From positions 1 to 45,564 of IMG/VR virus record IMGVR_UViG_3300010158_000005: a stretch of DNA of 45,564 nucleotides, one strand, 5' to 3'. Under the pieces are notes generated by a model, which ran no database searches, was not told the DNA's origin, and saw only the letters and a list, made by a program, of their open reading frames with translations. The DNA is from a virus. Shown here piece by piece: positions 16,025-25,481 of the stretch. The translations under genes and the position numbers were made by a program. Positions within the stretch are counted from its first letter, which is position 1, and every line of letters begins with the position of its first letter.

Positions 16025-18826
16025 GTGGCTCAACTACTCCCTCCGATACCTAAAGAACCTATCGAACCAGAGAGTCATGTCTGGAGAGAGTGGTTTAACA
16101 AGGTTAGGAATGTCATTGTTGGTGCAGCTCAAGGAGTTATTTCTTGGGCTTCCCTTAATTTTGACGGTAGCAACATTACGGATATTGTTACTAGGAACCA
16201 CAACGATTTACAGACTATCCAGGGAGGTACTAGCGGTCAGTATTATCACCTTACGGCTACCCAGCTTACAAACCTAGGTACCGTTACAACGGTCTCTGTA
16301 GCCACTTCTAACGGCTTTGCTGGTACTGTGGCTACTGCCACTACTACACCTGTCATAACCCTTAAAACAAGCGTTACAGGGCTTCTGAAGGGTAACGGTA
16401 CAGCTATCAGTGCTGCTACTTCTGGTACTGATTACGCTCCAGCTACTAGTGGAACATCTATTCTGTACGGTAATGGCTCTGGAGGGTTCTCTAACGTCAC
16501 AATCGGTACAGGGGTTTCTTTTGCTGCTGGTACCCTGTCTGCTACAGGATCTGGGGGTACTGTAACCAGTGTTACTGGTACTGCTCCAGTAGCATCGTCA
16601 GGCGGTGCAACCCCTGCTATTAGTCTTAATGCTGGTTATGGCGACACACTAAATCCGTATGCGTCTAAAACTGCTAATTATGTTTTGGCAGCACCTAACG
16701 GCAGTGCAGGTGTTCCTACTTTTAGGGCTTTAGTTGCTGCTGACATACCAACATTAAGTTACGTTCCATACACAGGGGCAGCAAGTGCAGTTGATCTCAA
16801 CGCCCAAAGTTTAACTAACATTAGCCATCTTGGGGTAAACACAACAACTGTTCCTACAATTTTGGCAAGGTTCTTTGGGGACAACAACTCGTCCTCAAGA
16901 ATTGCTGTTAGAGGTTACTCAAGTGATGCAAATAGCTCGTCTATGCGAGTCACTAAATTCAGAGGAGCTTATGCAACGCCCCAAGCGCCTCAAAGTGGAG
17001 ACAGTTTAGGTAAGTTTGAACTTGCAGGATATGGCACAACTTCTTCAGACGGTTATCCACAAGTTTCTTTTGAAGGTGTTGCAACAGAAAACTGGAGTGC
17101 TATAGCTAGAGGAGCAAAAACTTTAATTAAAGTTACTCCCAACACAACAACTGCTCAAGTTACAGCAGTCACAATAGATCAGGACAAGAGTGTTACTTTT
17201 GCAACCACTGCAACAGCAACTACTTTTATAGGAGCATTAACTGGTACCGCATCTGGCAACGTAACCTCGGTTACAGGTACAGCACCAGTAGTGTCGTCTG
17301 GAGGAACTACTCCAGCAATTTCAATGGCTGCTGCTACGACTAGTGTTAATGGCTATCTAACTAGTACTGATTGGAATACGTTTAACAGTAAAGGCAGCGG
17401 GTCAGTTACCAGCGTAGGACAATCCTTTACTGGCGGTTTGATCTCGGTTGCTGGCTCACCGATCACTACATCTGGCACACTAGCCTTAACGGTTGCTGGC
17501 ACCTCTGGTGGTATCCCTTACTTTTCTAGTGCCTCTACTTGGGCAACATCTGCTGCGCTTGCTGCTAGTTCTATTGTAATAGGCGGTGGTGCAGGAGCAG
17601 CTCCTTCTACAACAACCACAGGTACAGGGGTAGTTACAGCTTTAGGAGTTAATACAGGCTCTGCTGGTGCGTTTGTGGTCAATGGCGGTGTTCTTGGTAC
17701 ACCGTCTAGCGGCACTGTTACAAACCTGACCGGCACTGCCAGCATCAACATTAACGGAACGGTGGGAGCCACAACTCGAAATACTGGGTTGTTTACAACA
17801 CTCGGCGCAAACGGTGCGGTAACACTAGGAGGTGCGGCAGCAAGTGTTCACACTTTTGGAACATCGGCAACCACTGGCACCGTGACTATCGGCGGTACCG
17901 CAATGACGGGAACGCTGACTTTTGGTCAATCTACTACGACAAACGCCGTCAACATTAACACGGGCGTAACTGCAAGTGGAAACACAAAGTCAACTTACAT
18001 AGGCACAAACGGTGCTGCGGGTAGCATCAATGCGGTAGAAATGGGTTCTACGTTAGTAACAAGCACAGTTTTGGCTAACGGCAGATTGATTGCATATAGA
18101 ACTACTGCTGCGAGTCTTCCAGGCTTTAGATGTTACGGAACATCAACTGATCAAAACTATATTCAGATTGATAGCACTGGTGGTGGTCAAACCGCTTTAG
18201 GCGTTAACGGTAGTGTTGGCGCAGAACTAGGAACGGGAACAACGGCGTATGCAACTGTTTTAGGTTCTTACGTTAATGTGCCGGTCGAGATAGTTGTAAA
18301 TAATGCTAAGGTTGCGTCATTCGCCTCCACCGGCCTAGCAGTTACGGGAACGCTGAGTGCAACCACAACGGGGAAAGTCGGTACTACATTAGGTGTTGGT
18401 GGTGTAACACCTTCTGCTTCCGGTGCTGGTATATCATTTCCCGCCACACAGTCCGCATCGTCAGACGCGAATACGCTGGATGATTATGAGGAGGGAACGT
18501 GGACGCCAACAGACGCTAGTGGTGCCAGCCTGTCTTTTACAACCGGTAATTGCAGATATACAAAAATAGGTCGCGTAGTTGTTATTCAGGGCAATATTAC
18601 TTATCCTGTAACTGTTAGTGGTGCAGTTGCTCAATTTGCAAATTTTCCTTTTGCATCCGCTGATTCAATATATTTATCCGTCATCTATAGCGACGCTTCT
18701 GTTGCTAGTTTTACTTATTTATCTGGAAACACAACAAACGTATTTTTGTTGATACCTGGCGTAAACGTAACCAATGCAACAATGAGTGGAAAATTTTTAA
18801 CATTTTCCGGAACGTATGCCGTTTAA
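16025..18826 (+). CDS. Large tail fibre (933 aa), GTG start
   Basis: A GTG starts two bases after the ATP-grasp stop. Residues 1-60 form a helical/tryptophan-rich anchor ([14 protein letters not shown], then [22 protein letters not shown]). The rest is Gly/Thr/Ser shaft sequence with two kinds of repeat: [19 protein letters not shown], seen at about 180 and 415, and [16 protein letters not shown] near 560. Around residue 815 a [13 protein letters not shown] segment introduces a C-terminal beta domain common at phage fibre tips. It is probably the main receptor-binding fibre. From roughly 17.7 kb, codon choice shifts towards GCG, GGC and AAC, which suggests a swapped distal part. Confidence 0.8.
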   Translation: MAQLLPPIPKEPIEPESHVWREWFNKVRNVIVGAAQGVISWASLNFDGSNITDIVTRNHNDLQTIQGGTSGQYYHLTATQLTNLGTVTTVSVATSNGFAGTVATATTTPVITLKTSVTGLLKGNGTAISAATSGTDYAPATSGTSILYGNGSGGFSNVTIGTGVSFAAGTLSATGSGGTVTSVTGTAPVASSGGATPAISLNAGYGDTLNPYASKTANYVLAAPNGSAGVPTFRALVAADIPTLSYVPYTGAASAVDLNAQSLTNISHLGVNTTTVPTILARFFGDNNSSSRIAVRGYSSDANSSSMRVTKFRGAYATPQAPQSGDSLGKFELAGYGTTSSDGYPQVSFEGVATENWSAIARGAKTLIKVTPNTTTAQVTAVTIDQDKSVTFATTATATTFIGALTGTASGNVTSVTGTAPVVSSGGTTPAISMAAATTSVNGYLTSTDWNTFNSKGSGSVTSVGQSFTGGLISVAGSPITTSGTLALTVAGTSGGIPYFSSASTWATSAALAASSIVIGGGAGAAPSTTTTGTGVVTALGVNTGSAGAFVVNGGVLGTPSSGTVTNLTGTASININGTVGATTRNTGLFTTLGANGAVTLGGAAASVHTFGTSATTGTVTIGGTAMTGTLTFGQSTTTNAVNINTGVTASGNTKSTYIGTNGAAGSINAVEMGSTLVTSTVLANGRLIAYRTTAASLPGFRCYGTSTDQNYIQIDSTGGGQTALGVNGSVGAELGTGTTAYATVLGSYVNVPVEIVVNNAKVASFASTGLAVTGTLSATTTGKVGTTLGVGGVTPSASGAGISFPATQSASSDANTLDDYEEGTWTPTDASGASLSFTTGNCRYTKIGRVVVIQGNITYPVTVSGAVAQFANFPFASADSIYLSVIYSDASVASFTYLSGNTTNVFLLIPGVNVTNATMSGKFLTFSGTYAV

Positions 18827-18837
18827 AGGATTCAATA

Positions 18838-19086
18838 ATGGCAATCACCAAAGAAACCGCAATTGACCAAATTACCGTTACTGAAAACGGTATTGTCCTC
18901 TATCGTGAAGCCACACGCATCATTGAAGATGGAATTGAATTGACCAAGACCTACCACCGCAGTAGCCTGACACCAGCGCAAGACCTGACGGATGTGCCGG
19001 ATAAGGTTGTGGCGATCTGCAATACGGTATGGACACAGGAAGTGATTGCAGCGTATCAGAATTCAATTAAGGAACCGCAAATATGA
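18838..19086 (+). CDS. Small fibre-associated protein (82 aa)
   Basis: Charged alpha/beta protein with the phrases NGIVLYREATRIIEDG, YHRSSLTPAQDL and WTQEVIAAYQ. I recall similar short proteins behind fibre genes of proteobacterial phages and prophages, without a defined function. Codon use is more GC-rich than in the core late genes. It overlaps the next (frameshifted) frame by ATGA. A fibre chaperone or attachment role is possible. Confidence 0.65.
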   Translation: MAITKETAIDQITVTENGIVLYREATRIIEDGIELTKTYHRSSLTPAQDLTDVPDKVVAICNTVWTQEVIAAYQNSIKEPQI

Positions 19087-19171
19087 GCGTAACTCTTTCG
19101 CCGTTGGCCAAAAAGCATTGGCGGCTATTGAATTATTGATTGTTAGAATTGCAACGCTGGAAAATAAATAA
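19083..19171 (+). pseudogene. Tiny ORF with -1 frameshift at an A5 run (about 29 aa)
   Basis: An ATG overlapping the previous stop opens MSVTLSPLAKK and then hits TGA after 18 codons. Shifting by -1 at the AAAAA run (19110-19114) gives a coherent continuation, ALAAIELLIVRIATLENK, ending at TAA 19169-19171. The local sequence C-AAA-AAG is a possible slippery site. It may be a programmed frameshift, a recent indel or a sequencing error. The restored peptide is a small helical protein. Confidence 0.5.
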
Positions 19172-19218
19172 ACCTGCTACTTCGTTTAATTAAACCGTAG
19201 TATGTCTAAGGATTAAAA

Positions 19219-20925
19219 ATGTCGCTTACAAAAGTTTCTTATTCAATGATTACTGGTGCGCCAGTTAACGTGCTTGACTACGGCGCTGATCCAACTGGCG
19301 TTTCAAACAGCACCGCAGCTTTTGTTGCGGCGGCGGCATACATTAATGCGAAGTCTGGCGGCAAATTAATTGTGCCTGCCGGAACGTATTTGGTCGGCAG
19401 TCAGGTTTTTGCAGGCGCTACTGGTATAGGTTATTCGTATCAAGGCACCAACGTCTTGTATATCAACGGCTGTACAAAGCCGGTGGTTATTGAGTTTCAA
19501 GGCGCAGTGATGAAGTTGGTGGCCGGATTAAAGATTGGGTCGTTTAACCCTGTGACAGGTGCCTCGTATACGCCAAGTTCATTGCCTTTCACCAATGCAG
19601 ATTATCAAGCTAATCCTGGGTGTTTAATCTCTCTTAGCAACAACGCAAACGTCACTATTTGTGGTTCGGTAGAACTTGACGGTAACAGCAGCAACTTGGT
19701 TGTCGGCGGTCAGTGGGGCGATACTGGGTATCAATGCGTTGCATATGGCATTTTGTCTTATGGCTGCGATATTTTGAACATATCCAATGTCTATTCGCAT
19801 CATCAAGGATTGGATGGTGTGGCTATCGGATACACTGGATTGACCGAAACTTCGCCCTTAAAGCCAACTACGCTGACCAACGTAGTGTGTGAATACAATT
19901 CACGTCAAGGTCTTTCGGTTGTTGGCGCAAACGGGCTTACTGCAATTGGCTGTAAATTTAATAACACGGGTAAAGGCGCGTTTTCTTCGTCACCTAACTC
20001 TGGTGTTGATTTAGAAGCCGAAAGCTCAGTCATTCGACAAGTCAGTTTTGTTGACTGCGAAATGGTAAATAATGCTGGTGTTGGAATGGTTGCTGACTCA
20101 GGCGACACTTCTGGCGTAACTTTCATTCGTTGTAAATTTATCGGAACAACAAACTGGGCTATTTGGCCGCGTAAGCCAAAAATAGCGTTTTACGATTGTT
20201 TGATGGTTGGCAGCTCTGTAAACGTGTATTCAAGTGCTACCAATCCAGACGACGCAACCAAGTTTTTTAACTGCAAATTTACCGATCAAAACTCGTTAAG
20301 TCCAACGGGTGCAACTTATGACAGTGGTTTTGTTGTGCAGTTTGATACGGTTCCAAATGTATTGTTAGAAAATTGCACAATTATCGCAACCAAGCAACAG
20401 GCGTGTCTTATTTCTGGCGGTGCGTATGTAAAAAACACCAGTCTCATTATCAGCGCAGGAACTACTTATATTGCCAATCAAGGACAAGCTGCCAGCTTTC
20501 AATCTTCAACAATTGAAAATCTTTTGGTATACGATCAAATTGTTACCAACATACCGACTGATGCAGTATTTATTTATTTGGCAAACACTAAGTTTTTTGG
20601 CACAAACTATCTTAGCAGCGCGTCAGGCAAAATTAAATGGTGGTCATGGTCTGCTGGTGCTGGCGGTGCGAGTGGGTATCTCGGCCAAAACAGCCCAACA
20701 GACAGACCGTTTACTGCAATCTCTTTGGCAAAAGGATTGGGCGCAGACATAATTGGTTATTACGGAACGATCTTGATTGTTGCTGGCACTGCTGCACCGA
20801 CTACCGGCACATGGGCGGTAGGTGATCGCTGCGTTAACTCGACGCCCGTTGTTGGGCAGCCCAAAGCATGGGCGTGTACTGTTGCGGGCACACCTGGGAC
20901 ATGGGTGTCCGAAGGTAATTTGTAA
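19219..20925 (+). CDS. Tailspike, right-handed beta-helix (568 aa)
   Basis: Residues 12-60 (GAPVNVLDYGADPTGVSNSTAAFVAAAAYI...GKLIVPAGTYLVG) are the signature entry of the pectate-lyase-3 type beta-helix used by phage tailspikes. The following 400 residues show repeated beta-helix turns with Asn and Cys ladders. The C-terminus (residues 520-568) is a small GTAAPTTGTWAVGDRC...GTWVSEGNL domain often seen at spike ends. It should bind and perhaps cleave a surface polysaccharide. I cannot point to catalytic residues. Confidence 0.85.
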   Translation: MSLTKVSYSMITGAPVNVLDYGADPTGVSNSTAAFVAAAAYINAKSGGKLIVPAGTYLVGSQVFAGATGIGYSYQGTNVLYINGCTKPVVIEFQGAVMKLVAGLKIGSFNPVTGASYTPSSLPFTNADYQANPGCLISLSNNANVTICGSVELDGNSSNLVVGGQWGDTGYQCVAYGILSYGCDILNISNVYSHHQGLDGVAIGYTGLTETSPLKPTTLTNVVCEYNSRQGLSVVGANGLTAIGCKFNNTGKGAFSSSPNSGVDLEAESSVIRQVSFVDCEMVNNAGVGMVADSGDTSGVTFIRCKFIGTTNWAIWPRKPKIAFYDCLMVGSSVNVYSSATNPDDATKFFNCKFTDQNSLSPTGATYDSGFVVQFDTVPNVLLENCTIIATKQQACLISGGAYVKNTSLIISAGTTYIANQGQAASFQSSTIENLLVYDQIVTNIPTDAVFIYLANTKFFGTNYLSSASGKIKWWSWSAGAGGASGYLGQNSPTDRPFTAISLAKGLGADIIGYYGTILIVAGTAAPTTGTWAVGDRCVNSTPVVGQPKAWACTVAGTPGTWVSEGNL

Positions 20926-20951
20926 CAAATAAAATACTGGAGATACTCTAA

Positions 20952-21233
20952 ATGACTAGTACCGTTTTTGTGGACAAAGTTACTGTTATACAGGCTGATT
21001 GGCTTAATGATGTTAATAGTGTTGTATATAATTTAGTCTCTGGCAAGACCACACAGACTGCTACAGCAGGTCAGACGGTCTTTACTGTACCTGCCTATAC
21101 TCTGGGTGGCACTATGAGCGTGTGGATTAACGGCATACTGCAACAATACAACGTTGCTTATACTGAGACTAATACAACTACTATTACCTTCTCAGAAGGT
21201 TTAACTGTAGGTCTAAAAGTAACTACGGATTAA
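20952..21233 (+). CDS. Short fibre/adaptor protein (93 aa)
   Basis: The N-terminus (FVDKVTVIQADWLNDVN) is related to that of the 250-residue fibre at 2769 (FTSGTLINSGWLNAVD). The C-terminal half is a small beta domain (QTVFTVPAYTLGGTMSVWINGILQQ-NVAYTET) resembling fibre-tip modules. It may be a stand-alone virion-docking piece or trimerisation partner for the tailspike. It closes the fibre cassette. Confidence 0.65.
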   Translation: MTSTVFVDKVTVIQADWLNDVNSVVYNLVSGKTTQTATAGQTVFTVPAYTLGGTMSVWINGILQQYNVAYTETNTTTITFSEGLTVGLKVTTD

Positions 21234-21239
21234 TTCTAT

Positions 21240-21635
21240 ATGCAAATAGACATTAAACGATTTGAATACAGTAACAAGTATGTTGTGTCTAAGATGTATT
21301 TGAATGGTCAATACCAGTGTTACGTTATTGAGAAGAACGGCATTGTTCCTAAGAACACTTACGACCTTAGGGTTGAATACGCAAAAGACTTTCAAAGAGA
21401 TTTGCCAAAGATCCTAGATGTCCCTGAGATTAAAGAGACAGTCATACATGCAGGTAACACCAAGAATAATCCTCCTGGAGCTTTGTTGCTAGGAACAGTG
21501 TGGGCTGGTAACGATTACGTAGGTGACAACGCTAAAGCCTACGTACGGTTCTTTATGAAATTAGACTCAGCTCTTAAGGCTGGAGACACAGCTACCATCA
21601 AGTTTGGTGACGCTGTTGATGACTTTGACGATTAA
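21240..21635 (+). CDS. DUF5675-like protein (131 aa)
   Basis: An ATG at 21240 opens a beta-rich protein whose core ETVIHAGNTKNNPPGALLLGT matches the IHxGN...G..LLG pattern that I associate with DUF5675, a family common in phages. The usual Cys in GCILLG is Ala here. The C-terminus is acidic (DAVDDFDD). It is the last rightward gene, only eight bases before a structured region. No biochemical function is established to my knowledge. Confidence 0.7.
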   Translation: MQIDIKRFEYSNKYVVSKMYLNGQYQCYVIEKNGIVPKNTYDLRVEYAKDFQRDLPKILDVPEIKETVIHAGNTKNNPPGALLLGTVWAGNDYVGDNAKAYVRFFMKLDSALKAGDTATIKFGDAVDDFDD

Positions 21636-21642
21636 AAAAAAA

Positions 21643-21721
21643 CCAGCGTGTAAAAAAGGTAAACTAGGATGAAAACCCTTTACGCCCGTAAGGGAGGGAT
21701 TACGGGACTATCACACGCTGG
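21643..21721. terminator. Structured element between convergent gene arms
   Basis: The closing stem CCAGCGTGT (21643-21651) pairs perfectly with ACACGCTGG (21713-21721). Inside, CCCGTAA (21685-21691) pairs with TTACGGG (21700-21706) around GGGAGGGA. A competing hairpin, CCCTTTAC/GTAAGGG (21676-21683/21688-21694), shares its bases, and CCCT can also pair with AGGG in the loop to form a pseudoknot. An A8 run precedes the stem and would read as a U tract for leftward transcripts. A bidirectional terminator is the simplest role. A processed small RNA is an alternative. Confidence 0.55.
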
Positions 21722-21743
21722 CACAAACATTATACCGTGTTTC

Positions 21744-22178
21744 TTACGAAGGCTCTGGCCTTCCTAACGCTTCCTGGATAAACCCAAGTATCCTTTCGGG
21801 CTGCTTGAAGTCACACCATTCGATACCTTCTTTGTCGCACCACTGAGAATAGGTTGTTTTTGAGGTTTTGTAGATCTTGTTTTGGTGTCGTTGGAAGACA
21901 ACAAGTATCCTAGCCATTGGATGCTGCTGTCGGATGAAAACGAGTTTTTTTCTTCCGGCTGCATCAAGGCGACCTTTGGTCTCAATGTACCACCCTTCTT
22001 TAATTGTCCAGTCTGGGTAGTACCTTCTTTTTTCGGGCGGTGTAACAAAAGGCAGGACACTTGTCTCATAACCGAGGGTATACCCATTCACAATACAGAG
22101 GTTGTTAAAACTGGTTTCAAACTTGGATCGGTGCTTCTTGTTGGGGTATTTCTTTTTTGCTCTCTTCTTTTTTAGCAT
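21744..22178 (-). CDS. Endonuclease I, Holliday junction resolvase (144 aa)
   Basis: This is a T7 gp3-type nuclease that cuts branched DNA during replication and packaging and can help degrade host DNA. With the start at MLKKKRAKKK (22178), the four active-site residues are Glu21, Asp56, Glu66 and Lys68. The spacing 35, 10 and 2 equals that of T7 Glu20, Asp55, Glu65 and Lys67. Matching text includes YYPDWTIKEGWYIETKG and IRQQHP. The frame is open further upstream, but the longer start would overlap the exonuclease far more. The chosen start overlaps it by 62 bases. Confidence 0.88.
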   Translation of the reverse strand: MLKKKRAKKKYPNKKHRSKFETSFNNLCIVNGYTLGYETSVLPFVTPPEKRRYYPDWTIKEGWYIETKGRLDAAGRKKLVFIRQQHPMARILVVFQRHQNKIYKTSKTTYSQWCDKEGIEWCDFKQPERILGFIQEALGRPEPS

Positions 22179-22842
22179 AGTCTTTTGGTGGCTCCCAAAT
22201 CTGGTTAGCTTCTCTCCAAACCCACAGTAACTTGCAGTTTTTGTGGAGCCTCTCATCGTCGTTGTAAGCGGCTCTACAGGCATCATAGTACTCTTCTGGT
22301 AGGAGACCCTCAAGAAGCTTGCCAGCCTTCACTGGGCCTATCCCAGACAAGCCAAAGACGTTATCTGTACGGTCTCCGGTAAGCACTTGAAGGTAGAACC
22401 GCTTAAAACCCTCATCTTGGGTAATTTTGACCATCTCTTTCTTGACAAAGTTGTAGTGCCAACCTGGTACTTGAAGCAGATCTTTGTCTATGGAGCAGAT
22501 AACTGTGCCTTCAAACTTCTGTTCCATGCCTAGACCATCGTCAGCTTCGTAGCCTTTGCAAACTTGAGCTTGCCAATTTGTTACTAAGAACTCTTTGGTG
22601 GCATCTAAGTGTTGTGGACGTATGGTGTCCTTTCGGTTGGCTTTGTACTCAGGATCTACCTTCATCCTGAAGTTGTCTTCCCTGCCTCCAGACAAAAAGA
22701 CCTTGTGACCAGTAGCGTTAACTTCATCCAGGATGTCCCTCATCATCACCCTAGTACGTATAAACGCTATATCCCTATCCTCGTTCTCCGCTGACGCTGC
22801 ACAGCGGTAAGCAACGATGTCGCCATCTATTAGAGCCAACAT
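22117..22842 (-). CDS. 5'-3' exonuclease, FEN/T5-type (241 aa)
   Basis: It carries the acidic motifs of the 5' nuclease family: Asp6-Gly-Asp8, YKANRK at 66-71, EADD at 99-102, SIDKD at 117-121 and TGDRTDN at 155-161, followed by the helix-hairpin-helix GIGPVKAGK at 167-175. It should remove RNA primers and resect DNA ends, the job of T7 gp6. The C-terminal 20 residues are a Lys/Glu/Gln-rich tail. The start is preceded by the early-gene box AACTAGGAGAAA and by two GC-rich hairpins. Confidence 0.9.
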   Translation of the reverse strand: MLALIDGDIVAYRCAASAENEDRDIAFIRTRVMMRDILDEVNATGHKVFLSGGREDNFRMKVDPEYKANRKDTIRPQHLDATKEFLVTNWQAQVCKGYEADDGLGMEQKFEGTVICSIDKDLLQVPGWHYNFVKKEMVKITQDEGFKRFYLQVLTGDRTDNVFGLSGIGPVKAGKLLEGLLPEEYYDACRAAYNDDERLHKNCKLLWVWREANQIWEPPKDYAKKEESKKEIPQQEAPIQV

Positions 22843-22880
22843 TGTTTTCTCCTAGTTGTTTGTCTTTGATCCCCCAAAAG

Positions 22881-22929
22881 GGTTGCCGTGGGGCAACCTT
22901 TCGGGGTTGTTGCCCCGCTTTACGCGGGG
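22881..22929 (-). promoter_or_regulatory. Two GC-rich hairpins in the exonuclease leader
   Basis: GGTTGCC (22881-22887) pairs with GGCAACC (22892-22898), and CCCCGC (22913-22918) pairs with GCGGGG (22924-22929). Both lie in the 99-base gap between the OB-fold gene and the exonuclease, upstream of its AACTAGGAGAAA box on the minus strand. They may attenuate transcription, block processing or shape translation. Confidence 0.55.
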
Positions 22930-22941
22930 TTGTTGTTGTTG

Positions 22942-23478
22942 CTAGGCTGCTTCTTTGGGTACTTCTTCAGCTTCGCTTTCTTTCTTTGCTGCTGCTAGAT
23001 CTAAGTCACCTGCTGTGTAAGCTTCAAACTGCCTTGCCATACGGATTACAAGCGTTGAGGTTGAGTCATCTAAATCAAATGGCTTACCACCCCTAGCTCC
23101 AATGTACAGTTCTGTGGCACGAGCTAAAGCGTTTTGACGAACAATAGAACGATCCCCATGAAGAGCAGGAATAGGAAACACCTTAGCTGAATAGCTGCTA
23201 CCACCACCACTAGAAGCGGGTTTGATACTAGTAACACTAGCTACAGGAGCTGTTCCAGGCGCTCCTTTAGCTGTAACGGTAATGCCTTTAGCCTCTACGC
23301 CGTAGGTTCCTGTCTCACCATCAAAAGCAATGGTATCTCCAACGTTGCAAGGGGGCTTCTTAAAGCCGTGTTTAACCCAGTTACCATCCACTTTCAGTGA
23401 ATAGGTCGGCTTAACTCCAAACCGCGTGGTGACATCTTTGGTGGTGATTGACTCTACAACTCCAGACATTGCACTCAT
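22942..23478 (-). CDS. Putative ssDNA-binding OB-fold protein (178 aa)
   Basis: The first 75 residues look like an OB barrel (VVESITTKDV...TYSLKVDGNWVKHG...VGDTIAFDGE...GITVTA), followed by a Gly/Ser linker. A helical module follows at 100-155 with RQNALARATELYIGA. The C-terminus is acidic with a short Lys break (EAEEVPKEAA), as in replication SSBs. It sits between polymerase and exonuclease and overlaps the polymerase stop by ATGA, the slot of gp2.5 in T7-like modules. I rate the SSB role likely but not proven. Confidence 0.65.
   Translation of the reverse strand: MSAMSGVVESITTKDVTTRFGVKPTYSLKVDGNWVKHGFKKPPCNVGDTIAFDGETGTYGVEAKGITVTAKGAPGTAPVASVTSIKPASSGGGSSYSAKVFPIPALHGDRSIVRQNALARATELYIGARGGKPFDLDDSTSTLVIRMARQFEAYTAGDLDLAAAKKESEAEEVPKEAA
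23224..23235. repeat. One-mismatch copy GATACTAGTAAC of the dispersed palindrome
   Basis: It differs from GTTACTAGTAAC at position 2 only. The same variant occurs at 26732, inside the helicase gene. Confidence 0.5.
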
Positions 23479-25481
23479 ACTGTTCTCTCTTTCATTTCAA
23501 ACCAATTTTTACCCACTGAGCACCCTGCACTTAGCTTCAGGGCTAGTGGGAATCCGAAAGTCTTCTCAAAATACACGTGCGTGTTTGTCAATACATTGAA
23601 CACCTCCTTTATTGTTTCCTCTAGTTGACCATCAAGTACATCGAATAGTATGGAGTCATGTACTGTGTTTACAAGCCTCACACCCATGTGGTCTTTAAAT
23701 TTACGGTAAAGAATGCCAAGCATCATTGGAACAATGTCGCCTGTTGCTAGTCCTTGCACGGGGTAGTTCTTTAGTTCTGTGGGGCTAAACGTGTACTCTT
23801 TCTTGGTTGCCCAAACTGAGTCAGCGTATTTATTTTTGTATTGCTTGAACACGTAGATTCTACCAGTCTCACTCTTGAATCTCCAGGTTTTACTAAACTC
23901 ATAGCCATCAATTACGCTGTCGTGTAGACCTTCTTCTTCAGCTCTTTCAGCCATGTCTGTGTGCCACAGTTTGACACTTGGATACCTAGCGTAGAACGTC
24001 TCTATAAACTTCTTAGAAATGTCTATGTCGCATCCAGCGTTGTCAGCTAATGTCTTAGCACCAGCACCATAGATCAAACCAAATGTAAGCCGTTTAAACC
24101 ACTTACGTTCATCTTTGGTAGGTTCCACGTGGAACATATCCTTGTACAGCTCTGTGTGAATGTCCTTGCCTGTACTGATATCTGTGATGAGTTGTCTGTC
24201 TTTTGTTACGTGAGCTAGTACAGCAACCTCAAGCTGAGAAAAATCAAACTCAACTAAGCTGCCATCTTTTATTCCATACCTAGAACAAAAGATCTTTTTG
24301 ATAGGATTGTTGCTGATGTTTTGTAAGTTAGGACTGCTAGAACTAAGTCTACCAGTTGATGTAGATACGTGAGTCAGTCTACCGTGAATAAAATACTGTC
24401 CTTCTTTTTTTTCGTCGTGGTCTATTACGTGTTTGCTTAAACCCTGTACATAAGTACTTAGTTGTTTTGTTAGGTCTCTATGTTGTAGTAGTTTGTCTGT
24501 TATTTCTTTTACTGTTGTTTCTTTAGTACTAGTATTTATATATGTAAGTACTTTCTCGTCTACTGAGACCTTGCCAGTCTTCTCACTTTTCCACTCATCA
24601 AGAGCAGCAACGTCAGAAAAAGGCGGTGTAGCAAACAAAGCAGTTACTTTCTTAGTTTTTGGTTTACCATTCTTGTACAACCCAACAACTTCTTTTGAGT
24701 CAACTTTTTTGATGCCACCAAAGAAAAACTTACTCCACTGAAGAGAACTGTTGATGTCTTCTATTGGGTAAAAATCACTACCAATGAATGTACCCAAATA
24801 GTCTTTAAGGATTGTTTCGTTGTCAGCAAATTTGATAGCTACTTCAGCAGCGTAGGTCTTGTAGTAATCCATATCTACAGCTAAACCGTTGTACATCATT
24901 TCAGTAGTAGCGTGTATGGCTTCCATCTGACTGATAATAAGATTTAACATGCCTTTCTCAGTAGCTTCTGCCATCTGCTTTTCAGCTATCTGGTGAGTAT
25001 TAAAGACATCCCTGTTTAGATAGTCTTCCAGAAGCTCAAAAGGAACCTTGTCAGCACCAAGACCTTTGTTGAAATAATCAGTAACAGCAGAGTCTTTGAC
25101 AGGTAGCCCATACTTTACAGCCATACTATCCAGGGAAGGAAACTTAAGCTGTTGCCCTGACAGCAAATACTCAGCAAGTTGTATATCCCAAAGACGATTT
25201 TTTTGTAGTTCAAGTTTACAGGCATAGTCTTTGTACAGGTACTGCAAGTCAAACGAAATGTTGCTACCAACTATAAAATCGTACTCATGAGACTTTAGCC
25301 AGTGAGTAAAATTACTAATAGAAGGTTCTGGGTACGCCCTATAGAATAAACCAGACCCCTCATTACACAATGTTCCTAGTAACACAACCTTATTCCCAGG
25401 ATACATTGGATGAGCTTTGTCTAGCTCTCCAGGTGCATCCATTGTTGTTTCTACATCAAGTGTGAGCAATCTCACTTTCAT
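23475..25481 (-). CDS. DNA polymerase I family replicase (668 aa)
   Basis: This is a T7-type family A polymerase. The N-terminal 3'-5' exonuclease domain opens with the ExoI motif (LTLDVETT, Asp9 and Glu11). Polymerase motif A is DFSQLEV with Asp413, motif B is KRLTFGLIYG with Phe467 and Tyr471, and motif C is HDS at 608-610. RLSSSSPNLQNIS precedes motif A. The residue equivalent to E. coli Phe762 is Phe467; T7 has Tyr at this place. There is no 5' nuclease domain, which is supplied by the separate exonuclease gene. The start follows AACTAGGAGAAA directly. Confidence 0.93.
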   Translation of the reverse strand: MKVRLLTLDVETTMDAPGELDKAHPMYPGNKVVLLGTLCNEGSGLFYRAYPEPSISNFTHWLKSHEYDFIVGSNISFDLQYLYKDYACKLELQKNRLWDIQLAEYLLSGQQLKFPSLDSMAVKYGLPVKDSAVTDYFNKGLGADKVPFELLEDYLNRDVFNTHQIAEKQMAEATEKGMLNLIISQMEAIHATTEMMYNGLAVDMDYYKTYAAEVAIKFADNETILKDYLGTFIGSDFYPIEDINSSLQWSKFFFGGIKKVDSKEVVGLYKNGKPKTKKVTALFATPPFSDVAALDEWKSEKTGKVSVDEKVLTYINTSTKETTVKEITDKLLQHRDLTKQLSTYVQGLSKHVIDHDEKKEGQYFIHGRLTHVSTSTGRLSSSSPNLQNISNNPIKKIFCSRYGIKDGSLVEFDFSQLEVAVLAHVTKDRQLITDISTGKDIHTELYKDMFHVEPTKDERKWFKRLTFGLIYGAGAKTLADNAGCDIDISKKFIETFYARYPSVKLWHTDMAERAEEEGLHDSVIDGYEFSKTWRFKSETGRIYVFKQYKNKYADSVWATKKEYTFSPTELKNYPVQGLATGDIVPMMLGILYRKFKDHMGVRLVNTVHDSILFDVLDGQLEETIKEVFNVLTNTHVYFEKTFGFPLALKLSAGCSVGKNWFEMKERTV

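Noticed and set aside
21643-21721. Known ribozyme (twister or similar) because of the GGGAGGGA loop
   Set aside because: The conserved residues and stem order that I know for twister, pistol and hatchet are not matched.
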